DNA of 64,000 nt, taken from contig CAZVMN010000006.1 of the NCBI GenBank assembly GCA_964629015.1, positions 124,001 to 188,000 of the forward strand, in the 5' to 3' direction. The DNA is from Oceanococcus sp964629015. Lineage in GTDB: Bacteria > Pseudomonadota > Gammaproteobacteria > Nevskiales > Oceanococcaceae. Made by a program: the position numbers and the translations under genes. Positions within the stretch are counted from its first letter, which is position 1, and every line of letters begins with the position of its first letter. Shown here one piece after another: positions 9,681 to 19,189 of the stretch. The notes under the pieces are model-generated. The model was not told the origin of the DNA. It ran no database searches and worked only from the letters and a program-made list of their open reading frames with translations.

Positions 9681-10675
9681 GTGCGGCGTCCTCGCTCCAA
9701 TGCTTTCAAACGCGTTTCCAATCGGTTGACTAACGCCATAAAGCGACGCCAGGCCATGGCCGGCATCAACGGGGTGCCCGAAGCATATTGCCCCGGCTGA
9801 TCAATATCCTGCAGAACTTTCGACCCACCATTTACGATCACACCATCAACGAGTCGGATATGCCCATTCAGGCCGACCTGGCCGCCGAGCATACAGTTCC
9901 TGCCAACCCGTGTGCTACCGGCAATGCCAACACCGGACGCCAACGCCGTGTGCGCGCCGATATGCACGTTGTGAGCAATCTGGCAGAGGTTGTCGATACG
10001 CACATTGTCTTCGATCACGGTATCGCCAAGCGCACCGCGATCAATGGTCGTGTTGGCACCGATTTCCACATCATCGCCGACACGCACCGTGCCCATTTGC
10101 GGAATCGCATGCCAGCGCTGGCCGTCGTGCGCGTTGCCAAATCCGCGTGAACCAATCACTGCCCCTGGCAGGATCAACACGCGCTCTCCGATCTCAACGC
10201 GATCGGCAATGGTCACGTTGGTCGCGATATCGGCATCCGCACCAATCACCACGCGGCGACCGATGACGCAGCCTGCTCCCAATGAGGAGCCGGAGGCAAT
10301 CCGCGCACCCGCACCGATTACACAATTGGCGCCTATACGCACATCGGCGCCCAGCTGAGCATCGGGATGGACAACCGCCGAGGGGTCCACACCCGGGTCG
10401 GGACGATCATCCGCAGCAAACAAGCCTGCAACTTGCGCGAATGCGAGCTGCGGGTTGGCCGCGATCAGTGCCTGTTCAGCGCTCTGGGCCAATGCCGCTG
10501 GCACGATCACCGCGGCAGCCGCCGACGCAGCAATGGCCTCGGCCATGCGCGAATTGTTGGCATAGGCCAGACATCCTGGATGCCCGGGTGACAGCGCACA
10601 AACGCCCTCGATCCGTAGATCGGCATCGCCCTGCACTTCAAAGCCGAAACGCTCGGCGATAGCACCCAAGGTCAT
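9677..10675 (-). CDS. lpxD: UDP-3-O-(3-hydroxyacyl)glucosamine N-acyltransferase
   Basis: LpxD adds the N-linked hydroxyacyl chain in lipid A synthesis. An N-terminal uridine-binding domain is followed by hexapeptide repeats forming a left-handed beta-helix, including the NTTIDRGAL and QIAHNV segments that hold the catalytic His, and a C-terminal helix. I chose ATG 10675 (332 aa), which aligns with the usual LpxD N-terminus. An in-frame TTG at 10702 would add 9 residues and leave only 2 nt after skp, so it is a real alternative. Confidence 0.96.
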   Translation of the reverse strand: MTLGAIAERFGFEVQGDADLRIEGVCALSPGHPGCLAYANNSRMAEAIAASAAAAVIVPAALAQSAEQALIAANPQLAFAQVAGLFAADDRPDPGVDPSAVVHPDAQLGADVRIGANCVIGAGARIASGSSLGAGCVIGRRVVIGADADIATNVTIADRVEIGERVLILPGAVIGSRGFGNAHDGQRWHAIPQMGTVRVGDDVEIGANTTIDRGALGDTVIEDNVRIDNLCQIAHNVHIGAHTALASGVGIAGSTRVGRNCMLGGQVGLNGHIRLVDGVIVNGGSKVLQDIDQPGQYASGTPLMPAMAWRRFMALVNRLETRLKALERGRRT

Positions 10676-10704
10676 AGCCACGGGATTCCCCGCGTGGGGC
10701 AAAC

Positions 10705-11208
10705 TTACTTGCCCTTCTGCAGGCGTTTGAGCACCGTTTCGGTGAGGTCAATGTTGTCAGCGGCGTAGACCGGATCCTGCAGCACGATGTCGTACTTGCC
10801 TTCCTTGGCCACCTTCTCAATCACGCTGGTGATGTCAGCGAGCACGTTCTGGAACAGCTCCTGACGGCGCGTGGCAAAGTCTTCCTTGAACTGACGCTCA
10901 GCTTGAGCCTGATCAATGCGTCGCGTGGTCAATTCTTTCTCTTTCTGTGAGCGCTCGGTGTTCGACATGATATCGGCGTCACGTTTGAACGTTTCAAAAT
11001 CGGCAGCCAGGGCTTTCACGTCACTCTCAAGCTTCTTGGCACGATTTTCAAACTCTTTGCGCATGGCCTCTTCGGCTGATTTGAACTGCGGCGAGCTGGT
11101 CACCAGCTGGCCCGCATTGATCACGGCGATGCGCACATCGGCACTGGCGGCCCCGCTAAACAGCAGGCAGGCGGTCATCATCAGGCCAATCAGGGAAGTG
11201 CGTTTCAT
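10705..11208 (-). CDS. skp: Periplasmic chaperone Skp/OmpH family
   Basis: Skp holds unfolded outer-membrane proteins in the periplasm and passes them to the Bam complex. The 167-aa protein has a signal peptide (a hydrophobic core ending near SGAASA) and a long charged coiled-coil middle typical of Skp tentacles. The start at 11208 is preceded by GAGG at 6 nt; a second ATG 12 nt upstream is less likely. It lies directly downstream of bamA, its usual neighbour. Confidence 0.95.
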   Translation of the reverse strand: MKRTSLIGLMMTACLLFSGAASADVRIAVINAGQLVTSSPQFKSAEEAMRKEFENRAKKLESDVKALAADFETFKRDADIMSNTERSQKEKELTTRRIDQAQAERQFKEDFATRRQELFQNVLADITSVIEKVAKEGKYDIVLQDPVYAADNIDLTETVLKRLQKGK

Positions 11209-11262
11209 GTCTATCCTCATACGTCTGCAACGGCCGTCAGCGCGGCCCTTAGTGTCAATGGC

Positions 11263-13560
11263 TTAGAAGCCGCCGCCAAAATTGATCTGGAAGCGGTCTT
11301 CACGATCTATGCTCGGATCGGTCTCGATCGGGAAGGCGTAGCTCAGTTCGAGCAAACCCAGGAATGGCGTAAACCATTCGAATGCCACGCCGGCTGCACT
11401 GCGCAGCTCGTCGTATTCCCAATCACTGGGTTCGGCAAACACGTTACCCACATCGTAGAACAACGACAGACGCGTGGTCTTGTTGTCGCTCTCCAACGGT
11501 GTGGGAATCACGATATTGGTCTGTACGGTGGTGCGCAATTTACCACCGAATGCGTTGTTGTACGGAGTATCGCGCGGGCCCAGAGAACCGGAGCGAAAAC
11601 CACGGACGGTACCCGTGCCGCCGGCAAAGAAGTGCTCGTATGGCGGCACCGTCGAGGTATCGCCGTAGTTTTCGATGTACCCGACATTGGCGTTGATTTC
11701 CGCAAAGACGCCGCGGAAGATCGGCTGGTAATGCTGCAGCTGATACGAGGCCTTGTAGAACTCGATATCACTGCCCGGCAGGACCAGATCCAGATTGATT
11801 CGATTGAGTGAGCCGCGCGTGGCAAAAATTGTGCGGTTACGCGTGTCACGCGCAAAGCCGGTGCGGAACTCGTAGGTCGTAAAGTTGCTGCCATTTTCAG
11901 CCACAAAACGCAGCACTTCATCGGCTGTGGCGGTCGCGAACGTATTGATCGAGGTTTCTTCAAGGCCGAGACCAAGGCGGAAGCTGGAATACTCGCTGAT
12001 CGGAATGCCGTAGGTCAGTGAGCTACCGATGGAGTTGGAGTCGAAACCTGAGGAATAACGAATCACACCCTCGGATTTACGGTAGAAGGCGGACAGGGTG
12101 CGCGAGATACCATCCGGCGTAGCGTAAGGATCGGTCCAGCTGACACTGATGGTGTCGGCGATCTGGTTATTTTCCAGCTCCAGCGAGACGCGGTTGCCGG
12201 TCCCCAAGAAGTTGGTGTGGGTCAGGCTGCCATTGACCAGAAAACCTTGAGAGCCGGAAAAACCAACGCCGAACTGCACCGAACCCGGCGGCCGCTCTTC
12301 GACGGTGAACGCCACATCGACCATATCATCCGTGCCCGGCACCGGCACCGTGTCCACCGTGGCTTCCTGAATGAACGGCAGACGTGCGATACGTGTGCGT
12401 GAACGCTCCACCTGATTGCGAGAGAACACCGCGCCTTCGAGCTGACGCATCTCGCGTCGCAGCGTCTCATCATTGGTTTTGAGGTTGCCCGAGAAGGTGA
12501 TCTGACGCACATAGGTGCGTTTGCCCGGCACCACATTGAAATTGACCGTGACTTTCTGCTCGTCCTCGCTCAGCTCCGGCATCGGATTCACTTTGGCAAA
12601 GGCGTAACCCACGTTGGCCAGAGAACCTTCCATGTACTCGGCTGACTGGGTCGCCATACGCCGCGAGAAGGTTGAGTCTTCGCGCACCAGAACCAGCTGA
12701 CGCAGGTAGTCCTCACTCAGGATCAATTCACCCGAAAATTTGATCCCTTCGACCAGGTACGGCTCGCCTTCGGAGACGTTAATGGTGATGTAAATGTCGC
12801 GTTTATCCGGGCTCAGCGAAACCTGCACCGATGGCACGTCAAAACGCAGGTAGCCACGGTCCATGTAAAAGGAACTCAATCCTTCAAGATCGCCCAGCAG
12901 CTTTTGCTTGGAATAATTGTCGTTTGATTGGAACAAGCGCCAGGCTTGTGACGGAGACAACTCGAACGCATCAAGCAAGGTCTCGTCATCAAACGCCTGA
13001 TTGCCAACGATGTTGATGGACTTGATCTTGGCCGGCTTGCCTTCTTCAACTTCAATTTTGATGTTGACGCGGTTGTTGTCCAGCTCGGTGACTGTCGCAT
13101 CCACCGTCACGCCGTAGAAACCATTGGCGTAATACTGGCGCTGCATCTCTTGCTTGACCTGATCCAGCAAGGACTGACGAAACAATTCACCCGGGGTCAG
13201 ACCGGCATCAGCGAGTGCCTGATCGAGCTCATCGCCGCCAACTTTGTCGTTGCCTTCAATCTCAAAGGAGACAATTGCCGGACGTTCTTCCACCCGCACA
13301 ATCAGGGTGCCGCCTTCGCGCAGAAACACCACGTTCTCGAACAGACCGGTGTTGTACAAGGCGCGCAGTGCTTGTTGACTGCTCGCCTCGTTGAGCTGGT
13401 CGCCTACCGACAAAGGCAGATACGACAACACCGTATCGGGTTCCAGGCGTTGCAAACCCTGGGTGCTGATGTCCTCAATCTGAAACGGGGCAATCGCCGT
13501 TGCCAAACCGTGAATCAGCATGAGAGCCCCAAACAGGCCAAAGCGCTTTAACACTCGCAT
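11263..13560 (-). CDS. bamA: Outer membrane protein assembly factor BamA
   Basis: BamA is the central barrel of the outer-membrane beta-barrel assembly machine. The 765-aa precursor has a signal peptide ending near LATAIA, about five POTRA domains (residues ~25-420) and a C-terminal 16-strand barrel with the VRGFRSGS lid motif and a terminal phenylalanine. AAGGGA lies immediately before the ATG. It sits between rseP and skp, as in most gammaproteobacteria. Confidence 0.98.
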   Translation of the reverse strand: MRVLKRFGLFGALMLIHGLATAIAPFQIEDISTQGLQRLEPDTVLSYLPLSVGDQLNEASSQQALRALYNTGLFENVVFLREGGTLIVRVEERPAIVSFEIEGNDKVGGDELDQALADAGLTPGELFRQSLLDQVKQEMQRQYYANGFYGVTVDATVTELDNNRVNIKIEVEEGKPAKIKSINIVGNQAFDDETLLDAFELSPSQAWRLFQSNDNYSKQKLLGDLEGLSSFYMDRGYLRFDVPSVQVSLSPDKRDIYITINVSEGEPYLVEGIKFSGELILSEDYLRQLVLVREDSTFSRRMATQSAEYMEGSLANVGYAFAKVNPMPELSEDEQKVTVNFNVVPGKRTYVRQITFSGNLKTNDETLRREMRQLEGAVFSRNQVERSRTRIARLPFIQEATVDTVPVPGTDDMVDVAFTVEERPPGSVQFGVGFSGSQGFLVNGSLTHTNFLGTGNRVSLELENNQIADTISVSWTDPYATPDGISRTLSAFYRKSEGVIRYSSGFDSNSIGSSLTYGIPISEYSSFRLGLGLEETSINTFATATADEVLRFVAENGSNFTTYEFRTGFARDTRNRTIFATRGSLNRINLDLVLPGSDIEFYKASYQLQHYQPIFRGVFAEINANVGYIENYGDTSTVPPYEHFFAGGTGTVRGFRSGSLGPRDTPYNNAFGGKLRTTVQTNIVIPTPLESDNKTTRLSLFYDVGNVFAEPSDWEYDELRSAAGVAFEWFTPFLGLLELSYAFPIETDPSIDREDRFQINFGGGF

Positions 13561-13603
13561 TCCCTTTAACGTCGCGTGACGGCGCTGGCCGTTGCCTCGT
13601 CCA

Positions 13604-14959
13604 TCACCCGACCAGTCGAACTATGTCGTTATAAAAAGCCACACTCATCAACATGAGCAATGCGGCCATACCCACTTGCTGCCCCATCAGTTGAACCCGC
13701 TCGGAAACCGGCGAGCCTTTCAACCATTCGACGAGGTAATACAACAGATGCCCACCATCCAGTACTGGAATAGGCAACAAATTGAGTACCCCGAGGCTGA
13801 TACTGATGACGGCCAGAAAACTCAAAAATGCCACGATGCCCACCGCAGCGGTGGCACCGGCATATTCAGCGATATGCAACGGCCCACTGATATTGCGCAC
13901 CGATACATCGCCCGTCACCATGCGACCCAGCATCTGCAGCGTCAGCACCGACATATCAACGGTTTGACTCACTGCGGCCGGAACCGCCGCCCAAGGCGAC
14001 AGACGCCAGTCAACCTGTAAATCCTGCCACAGTTCGGGTTGAGCCGCCACGCCAGCGCCAAAGCGGCCCACCGTCTGACCATCGTCATCGTGCAAGCCCA
14101 ATGACATTTCCAGACTGAGGTTCTGACTGTCGCGCACGTAATCCACGCGCACGATCTCACCTGGATGCTCGCGCACCCACTCGCGCAATTGCTGCCAGGT
14201 GTCGATTTCGAGACCGTTAAGCCGAACAATGCGATCACCCGGCTCAAGTCCGGCGCGCTCGGCCGCTTCACCCGGCACCACAGCACCGATCACCGCTGCG
14301 TACTGAAAACGCGGCAAATTGATACCGATCTGGTCGAACACATTTTGCGGATCAATGCTGACACCGCGCAGATTGAGACGGAGGTTTTCGATATTGCCAT
14401 CCGCACGGCGCACCACCAGGGGTACCTGATCCTGCGTCAGGGCAGCATCCAGAAGCTGTGGCCTCAATTCGTCCCACACCGCGATTTCACGGCCACCCAG
14501 CGACACCACCTCATCACCTTCACGCACGCCAGCACTGGCGGCCCGGGTTTGTTCCGGGACGGGACCGACAACCGGGCGAATACCGTCCTGACCAATGACG
14601 AACATGGCCCAGTAGGCCACGATCGCGAACAGGAAATTGGCCAGCGGACCGGCCGCAACAATGGCGATACGTTGCGCGACCGACTTACGATTAAACGCTT
14701 TGTCTTTTTGCGCGTCCGGCACCTCGCCTTCGCGCTCGTCAAGCATCTTGACGTAACCACCCAGGGGTATCGCCGACAGAGCGTACTCCACCCCATCACG
14801 GCCATAGCGCTTGGCCACGACCGGACCAAAGCCGATCGAGTAACGCAGCACTTGCACACCACAGCGGCGCGCGACCCAGAAATGCCCGAATTCGTGGAAG
14901 GCGACCAAAAAGCCGACCGCAACGACAAATGCGCCAGCGGACCACAACACTTCAAGCAT
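13604..14959 (-). CDS. rseP: Site-2 zinc metalloprotease RseP
   Basis: RseP is an inner-membrane protease that cleaves the anti-sigma factor RseA within the membrane in the envelope stress response. The first membrane helix carries HEFGHFWVARR (HEXXH zinc site). Two periplasmic PDZ-like regions follow, and the C-terminal helix contains PIPVLDGGH with the third metal ligand. I start it at ATG 14959 (451 aa), which overlaps dxr by 8 nt. A longer in-frame reading to 15022 adds a basic non-conserved stretch. Confidence 0.96.
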   Translation of the reverse strand: MLEVLWSAGAFVVAVGFLVAFHEFGHFWVARRCGVQVLRYSIGFGPVVAKRYGRDGVEYALSAIPLGGYVKMLDEREGEVPDAQKDKAFNRKSVAQRIAIVAAGPLANFLFAIVAYWAMFVIGQDGIRPVVGPVPEQTRAASAGVREGDEVVSLGGREIAVWDELRPQLLDAALTQDQVPLVVRRADGNIENLRLNLRGVSIDPQNVFDQIGINLPRFQYAAVIGAVVPGEAAERAGLEPGDRIVRLNGLEIDTWQQLREWVREHPGEIVRVDYVRDSQNLSLEMSLGLHDDDGQTVGRFGAGVAAQPELWQDLQVDWRLSPWAAVPAAVSQTVDMSVLTLQMLGRMVTGDVSVRNISGPLHIAEYAGATAAVGIVAFLSFLAVISISLGVLNLLPIPVLDGGHLLYYLVEWLKGSPVSERVQLMGQQVGMAALLMLMSVAFYNDIVRLVG

Positions 14960-16142
14960 GTGCGACTCCCAGGCGCTGCGACGCGTGAGTCCGCGCCCAG
15001 GCATCAGCAGCCAGCACCGCATCGATGCAATTGGGCTCAGCCAGCCCGGCGGAATTCATCGCATCCAGAGTGTCGTCAACACAGGCCGCAATATCCAGAA
15101 AGCCTACGCGCTCCTCAAGAAACGCCTGCACCGCCACTTCATTGGCCGCGTTGAGCACGGCTGGCGCCGTGCCACCGGCCTCAAGCGATTCACGTGCCAA
15201 ACGCAGACAGGGGAAGCGTTGCAAATCTGCCGCTTCGAAATCCATGCGTGCGATGTCAACCAGATCGACCGACGCCGCGCCCGATTCGAAACGCTCTGGC
15301 CAAGCCAGCGCGTGCGCGATGGGGATGCGCATATCAGGCGAGCCGATCTGAGCCAGGAACGACGCATCGTCGTACTCGACCAGGGAATGAATCACACTTT
15401 GCGGATGCAACAGAACATCGATGCGCGCCGACGGCAGATCAAAAAGCCGAGCAGCTTCGATCAATTCCAGGCCTTTGTTCATCATTGTTGCGGAATCCAC
15501 AGAAATCTTCTGCCCCATCGTCCAATTCGGGTGAGCCACCGCCTGAGCCGGTGTGACTGCGGCAAAGGCGTGCATAGGCAAGCTTCGAAACGGCCCGCCG
15601 GATGCGGTCAGAATCAAACGCCGGACACCGCGTGGTGTCTGCCCGCAATGACTGCCCGGAGGTAGACACTGGAAGATCGCGTTATGTTCACTGTCGATGG
15701 GCAAAAGTTCGGCGCGGCTATTGCGCAGCGCGTCCATAAACACCTGCCCACTCATCACCAAGGCTTCCTTGGTTGCCAGCAGCACCCGCTTGTGAGCCTT
15801 CACTGCGGCCAGGGTTGGCAGCAAACCAGCGGCCCCAACCACCGCGGCCATGACCGTGGTGGCCTCGCTCAGGCTGGCGAGCTCGCAGAGGCCCTCAGAT
15901 CCACTGAGAACGCGGGTCGACAAACCCGCCTCCTTGACGCGCCGCTGCAGACGAAACGCCGCCTCATCGTCGGCCATCGCCGCCCAAGCCACCCCATGCG
16001 CTTGGCAAATGGCGAACAATCCGGCGTCGTCACGGTTGGCCGAAACGCCGAGAATCTGCATTTTACTGGGGTGGCGCGCGGCGACATCCAGCGTGTTCTG
16101 CCCGATCGTTCCGGTTGCCCCGAGGATCACCAACTGCTGCAT
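14952..16142 (-). CDS. dxr: 1-deoxy-D-xylulose 5-phosphate reductoisomerase
   Basis: Dxr converts DXP to 2-C-methyl-D-erythritol 4-phosphate with NADPH in the MEP isoprenoid pathway. The N-terminal Rossmann motif GATGTIGQNTLD, the SVDSATMMNKGLELIEA metal and substrate block, and the full family length (396 aa) are visible. The ATG at 16142 shares one base with the cdsA stop (TGATG), so translation is likely coupled. Confidence 0.98.
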   Translation of the reverse strand: MQQLVILGATGTIGQNTLDVAARHPSKMQILGVSANRDDAGLFAICQAHGVAWAAMADDEAAFRLQRRVKEAGLSTRVLSGSEGLCELASLSEATTVMAAVVGAAGLLPTLAAVKAHKRVLLATKEALVMSGQVFMDALRNSRAELLPIDSEHNAIFQCLPPGSHCGQTPRGVRRLILTASGGPFRSLPMHAFAAVTPAQAVAHPNWTMGQKISVDSATMMNKGLELIEAARLFDLPSARIDVLLHPQSVIHSLVEYDDASFLAQIGSPDMRIPIAHALAWPERFESGAASVDLVDIARMDFEAADLQRFPCLRLARESLEAGGTAPAVLNAANEVAVQAFLEERVGFLDIAACVDDTLDAMNSAGLAEPNCIDAVLAADAWARTHASQRLGVAHA

Positions 16143-16957
16143 CAAACCGCCACCAGGTATATGTAAGCAACCGTCATCACCGGCGCCGCGGAAAGCAAAC
16201 TGTCGAGACGGTCCAACGCTCCACCATGGCCGGGGAACAATTTGCCCGTGTCTTTAATGCCGCACTGTCGTTTGAACATGCTGACGGTCAAATCACCGAT
16301 CACCGAAACCAGTGCAACACCAAGGCCCAGCATCGTGAAAGCCAGGACTCGCGAGGGATCAAACACCCAATAGCCGGCTGCAGCGGCGAGCAGCATGGCC
16401 AGAACCACGCCACCAACCAGACCTTCCCAGGTTTTGTTGGGGCTGACCAACGCGGCCAATTTGTGCCGCCCAAACTGCTTGCCGGCAAAGTAACCACCGG
16501 TATCGGTGGCCCAAACCAAGAACAGCAGCAGGAAGATCAGTTGGCGACCATGTTCAAGCACGTGCAGATTCCAGATCGCGACATAGCACGGCAGGATCGC
16601 GGCCCAGCCCAATACACCCCGCAGCGCCTTGCTCGGTTTGTCGTTGGCGAAACCTGCCGGGTAGCTCATCACCCATACCGTCGCCAAAACCCACCACAAC
16701 AGACCCAAGAGCAGTAGCGGCGCCATCACCCGACCGCCCAAGAACAAGGGGTGCGAAACAACCAACAACACCGCCGTCGCGGTCACGTATGCCGCGCGCG
16801 CAGCATTGGAGAGGCGCATGAAACCGCCCCATTCCCAGGCACACACCAACATCAGCGCCGCCACAATCACCGCAACGATGGCGCTGGGCAAGAACCACAG
16901 CGCAGCAAAGACCAGCGGAATCAGAACGATAGCGGTGAGGATGCGCTGCTTAAGCAT
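16142..16957 (-). CDS. cdsA: Phosphatidate cytidylyltransferase
   Basis: CdsA makes CDP-diacylglycerol from phosphatidic acid and CTP in the inner membrane, feeding all phospholipid synthesis. The protein (271 aa) is a chain of hydrophobic helices. The C-terminal signature runs SVIGDLTVSMFKRQCGIKD and then GHGGALDRLDS, with the conserved Asp pair. It lies 8 nt after uppS. Confidence 0.97.
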   Translation of the reverse strand: MLKQRILTAIVLIPLVFAALWFLPSAIVAVIVAALMLVCAWEWGGFMRLSNAARAAYVTATAVLLVVSHPLFLGGRVMAPLLLLGLLWWVLATVWVMSYPAGFANDKPSKALRGVLGWAAILPCYVAIWNLHVLEHGRQLIFLLLFLVWATDTGGYFAGKQFGRHKLAALVSPNKTWEGLVGGVVLAMLLAAAAGYWVFDPSRVLAFTMLGLGVALVSVIGDLTVSMFKRQCGIKDTGKLFPGHGGALDRLDSLLSAAPVMTVAYIYLVAV

Positions 16958-16965
16958 CGTGAAGG

Positions 16966-17700
16966 TCAGGCGCTAGCCTGAGGTAGGCCACCAAAGCGCC
17001 GCTCACGTGCAGCAAAACCTGCAATCGCCTGATCCAGCGCGGCCTCATCGAAATCCGGCCACAAGGTGTCCGTGAAAAACAATTCGGTGTAGGCCAACTG
17101 CCACAACAGAAAGTTGCTGATACGCAACTCACCGCCGGTGCGTATGAACAGGTCGGGCGCAGGCAGATCGCCCAGTGCCAAAGCCGCGTCAATGCTCTGC
17201 TCGGTGATGTCGGACGCTTGCATTTGACCGTCCCGAACCTGCTCTGCCATCCGTCTGGCGACCGCGGCGATGTCTTGCCGGCCACCATAGCTGACCGCCA
17301 CATTGAGCTGCAGCCCCTGGTTACTGCGGGTTTGCTCTTCCGCACGTTCCATTTCGGCCCGCAAAGGCTCGGCAAAGCTGCTGCGATCGCCAATGAAGCG
17401 CAGGCGCGCACCGCGTTCATGAAACTCATCCATGCGCTCGCGCAGGGTGTTCAGAAACAAGTCCATGAGAACGCCGACCTCCTGCTTCGGGCGGCCCCAG
17501 TTCTCGGTACTGAAGGCGAACAGGGTCAGGCACTCGATGCCGCGTGCATCGCAGGCCTCGATGATTTTTCGCGCGACTTTACCACCAGCGCGATGGCCCA
17601 TGGTTCGGGGCATTGCGCGTTTTTGAGCCCAACGTCCATTGCCATCCATGATGATGGCGACATGACGCGGGCGACCGGTTACGCCGGTACTGTCTTGCAT
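16966..17700 (-). CDS. uppS: Undecaprenyl diphosphate synthase
   Basis: UppS condenses farnesyl diphosphate with eight IPP units in cis to give the C55 carrier for peptidoglycan and O-antigen. It has the catalytic IIMDGNGRWAQKR segment, HRAGG, and the C-terminal RTGGELRISNFLLWQ and DTLWPDF blocks. ATG 17700 (244 aa) was chosen. TTG at 17715, overlapping the frr stop, is an alternative that adds 5 residues. Confidence 0.97.
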   Translation of the reverse strand: MQDSTGVTGRPRHVAIIMDGNGRWAQKRAMPRTMGHRAGGKVARKIIEACDARGIECLTLFAFSTENWGRPKQEVGVLMDLFLNTLRERMDEFHERGARLRFIGDRSSFAEPLRAEMERAEEQTRSNQGLQLNVAVSYGGRQDIAAVARRMAEQVRDGQMQASDITEQSIDAALALGDLPAPDLFIRTGGELRISNFLLWQLAYTELFFTDTLWPDFDEAALDQAIAGFAARERRFGGLPQASA

Positions 17701-17711
17701 GCGTCGGCCCG

Positions 17712-18269
17712 TCAAACCGACATGATCTCGATTTCCTTGGCGTCGAGCAAGGCTTCCACATCGGCGACAAATTTGTCGGTCAGCTTCTGCACTTCTTGCT
17801 CGCCACGACGCTCATCGTCTTCACTGATCATCTTCTCTTTGACCATGTCTTTGAGCGTCTGATTGGCATCACGACGGGCATTGCGAATGGAGATTCGGGC
17901 GCTCTCGCCTTCGCCGCGCATGATCTTGGCCAGATCACGCCGACGTTCTTCGGTCAGCGGCGGCATGGAGATGCGGATGACCGTGCCGGCCGTGTTTGGA
18001 TTCAAACCCAACTCTGAGGTCATGATGGCTTTCTCAATCTTGCCCACCATGTCGCGCTCCCACGGCGTGATGGCCAGGCTGCGAGCATCTTCAGCGTTGA
18101 TGTTGGCGCACTGACTGATGGGCACATCATTGCCGTAATAACTCACCATGACATGGTCCAACAAACTCGGGTGCGCTCGCCCCGTGCGAATTTTTCTCAG
18201 GCTCACACGCAGTGCCTCAATGGCCTTGCCCATCTGCGTGCTGGCGTCTTTTTTGACGTCTTCAATCAT
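17712..18269 (-). CDS. frr: Ribosome recycling factor
   Basis: RRF splits post-termination ribosomes with EF-G. The 185-aa length and segments such as RTGRAHPSLLDHVMVSYYG and PPLTEERRRDLAKI are typical, as is the two-domain, helix-rich layout. GGAG lies 7 nt before the ATG. It is 13 nt downstream of pyrH. Confidence 0.98.
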   Translation of the reverse strand: MIEDVKKDASTQMGKAIEALRVSLRKIRTGRAHPSLLDHVMVSYYGNDVPISQCANINAEDARSLAITPWERDMVGKIEKAIMTSELGLNPNTAGTVIRISMPPLTEERRRDLAKIMRGEGESARISIRNARRDANQTLKDMVKEKMISEDDERRGEQEVQKLTDKFVADVEALLDAKEIEIMSV

Positions 18270-18282
18270 CCCGGTTCTCCCG

Positions 18283-19014
18283 TTATTCGCTGTCTTGATT
18301 GTCTACCCAAGTGCCCAGCGAATGATCGCCGCGCAGAATCTCGAGTAGCGCGCCATCCTGAGTCATGTCGTAGACGCACAATGGCATATTGTGGTCGCGA
18401 CACAGCACGATGGCAGTTTGATCCATGACCGCCAGGCGGCGGTCGAGCACTTCGTCGTAACTCAGACGATCAAAGCGCTTTGCACCCGGCACTTTGGCCG
18501 GGTCGGCATCGTAAATGCCGTCAACCTTGGTCGCTTTCAGCATCAACTCGGCGTTGATTTCAACGGCGCGCAACGCCGCTGCTGAATCCGTGGTGAAAAA
18601 CGGGTTACCGGTGCCCGAGGCGAAGATAACAATGCGCCCCTTCTCAAGATGACGCACGGCGCGGCGGCGGATGTAGTCTTCGCAAACCTGATTGATCCGC
18701 ACGGCTGACATCACGCGGCATTTCTGCCCATGACGCTCCAGCGCGTCTTGCATGGCCAAGGCGTTGATCACCGTGGCCAGCATGCCCATGTGATCGCCAG
18801 TGACACGATCCATGCCAGCACCGGCCAGGCCCGCACCACGAAAAATATTGCCGCCACCGACCACGATGGCCACCTGCGCGCCCGCCTCGACCAGTTCGCC
18901 AATCTGCGCTGCCAAACGGCCCATGACGTCCGGTGAGATACCGTACTCGGCCTCGCCCATCAGGGCTTCACCACTCAATTTTAGAAGAATTCGCTTGTAA
19001 CGCAGATCACTCAT
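18283..19014 (-). CDS. pyrH: UMP kinase
   Basis: PyrH phosphorylates UMP to UDP and is a hexameric amino-acid-kinase-fold enzyme. The 243-aa protein begins with RILLKLSGEALMG and has the VVGGGNIFRG nucleotide-binding segment and KATKVDGIYDADP. No strong Shine-Dalgarno sequence precedes the ATG. A terminator separates it from tsf, so it is probably transcribed by read-through or from a weak promoter between 19,015 and 19,068. Confidence 0.98.
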   Translation of the reverse strand: MSDLRYKRILLKLSGEALMGEAEYGISPDVMGRLAAQIGELVEAGAQVAIVVGGGNIFRGAGLAGAGMDRVTGDHMGMLATVINALAMQDALERHGQKCRVMSAVRINQVCEDYIRRRAVRHLEKGRIVIFASGTGNPFFTTDSAAALRAVEINAELMLKATKVDGIYDADPAKVPGAKRFDRLSYDEVLDRRLAVMDQTAIVLCRDHNMPLCVYDMTQDGALLEILRGDHSLGTWVDNQDSE

Positions 19015-19068
19015 GAGTTGGTTTGGTTATCCCCGGGTGTCGATAGTGCGCGACGCGAACGCCGCCTG

Positions 19069-19094
19069 AAAAAAGGCCCCGTAACCGGGGCCTT
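19069..19094 (-). terminator. Intrinsic terminator after tsf
   Basis: On the minus strand an 8-bp GC-rich stem (AAGGCCCC / GGGGCCTT, loop GGTTAC) ends in a run of six T. It lies 96 nt after the tsf stop and 55 nt before pyrH, so it should end or attenuate the rpsB-tsf transcript. Confidence 0.9.
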
Positions 19095-19159
19095 GGATTC
19101 AATCTCTCTATTATGACTGATTTTGCGCTCGCGTCGGCGAACACATACGCTCTGATTGA

Positions 19160-19182
19160 GCGGTCACGCGATGCGCGACCGC
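19160..19182 (-). other. Hairpin in the tsf 3' untranslated region
   Basis: The inverted repeat GCGGTC...GACCGC, with an inner CGC/GCG pairing, lies just after the tsf stop and lacks a T tract. It may protect or help process the 3' end; it is not a terminator on its own. Confidence 0.5.
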
Positions 19183-19189
19183 CGATAAA

